Below, piece after piece: positions 23,129 to 23,227 of a stretch of DNA of 23,227 nucleotides. The stretch lies in the NCBI GenBank assembly GCA_007130745.1, contig SLRW01000051.1, positions 1 to 23,227 on the forward strand. Direction: 5' to 3'. The DNA is from Gammaproteobacteria bacterium (GTDB taxonomy: Bacteria; Pseudomonadota; Gammaproteobacteria; UBA5335; SLRW01). The position numbers and the translations under genes were made by a program. Numbering within the stretch: the stretch's first letter is position 1; each line of letters opens with the position of its first letter. The notes below the pieces were generated by a model. That model worked only from the letters and a program-made list of their open reading frames with translations. It searched no databases and was not told where the DNA came from.

Positions 23129-23227
23129 CTAAACGCCGAGGTAGTCGACGATGCCCTGGGCGGCCTCGCGGCCCTCGAAGACGGCAGTGACCACCAGGTC
23201 CGAGCCGCGCACCATATCGCCACCGGC
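23129..23227 (-). CDS. gltD: Glutamate synthase small subunit GltD, C-terminal end (partial)
   Basis: The last 32 residues are visible and the gene runs off the window edge. They read GGDMVRGSDLVVTAVFEGRE and AAQGIVDYLGV before a TAG at 23131-23129. This is the conserved C-terminus of GltD, the FAD- and iron-sulphur-containing subunit that passes electrons from NADPH to GltB for glutamate synthesis from glutamine and 2-oxoglutarate. GDMVRGSDLVV contacts FAD in the family. The order gltD, then hemE downstream, supports the call. Confidence 0.9.
   Translation of the reverse strand, partial: AGGDMVRGSDLVVTAVFEGREAAQGIVDYLGV

Overview
The window reads as chromosomal DNA of a GC-rich gammaproteobacterium. 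The evidence is gene order: a tesA gene divergent from ybbA-ybbP, and hemE (with pyrF) directly downstream of gltD. I cannot name a genus. Coding density is high and no gap between genes exceeds about 220 bases. I see no rRNA, tRNA, CRISPR array, phage genes or complete insertion sequence.

Layout, left to right. 1-117 holds a nested inverted repeat next to a MAPEG membrane-protein gene that stops early. 118-5268 (minus) is a tight operon, read right to left: an alkyl-DHAP-synthase-like flavoenzyme, a GlpD-type glycerol-3-phosphate dehydrogenase, an FGGY sugar/polyol kinase, a LapA-domain membrane protein and the broken MAPEG gene. Diverging from it (5419-7432, plus) are a crotonase-fold isomerase/hydratase, an HSDL2-like short-chain dehydrogenase and a small DUF4156 lipoprotein. 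7466-11046 (minus) holds a second short-chain dehydrogenase, a gamma-glutamylcyclotransferase-like protein, an AGCS sodium:alanine symporter and a lipoprotein. 11190-11669 (plus) is a small exported protein of unknown function.

11889-16071 (minus) is ybbA-ybbP followed by a patatin-like phospholipase. tesA (plus) starts only 4 bases from the ybbA start. 16715-21103 (plus) is the most interesting part. An AT-rich promoter with three TGTAnA half-sites spaced about 10-11 bases apart precedes four overlapping genes: an NAD/FAD-binding amine-oxidase-like protein, a DUF1365 protein, a cyclopropane-fatty-acid-synthase-like methyltransferase lacking the usual bicarbonate histidine, and a MerR-type regulator with B12-binding motifs of the CarH/LitR photoreceptor family. 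My reading is a light- and B12-controlled membrane-lipid modification operon, with its own photoreceptor as the last gene and its operator across the -35 box.

21120-23227 (minus) is housekeeping: the C-terminal end of gltD, then a 191-base inverted-repeat element, then pyrF and hemE overlapping by 4 bases. Taken together, the window is rich in lipid functions: glycerol/ether lipid enzymes, fatty acyl-CoA enzymes, patatin, TesA and the CFA-like enzyme.
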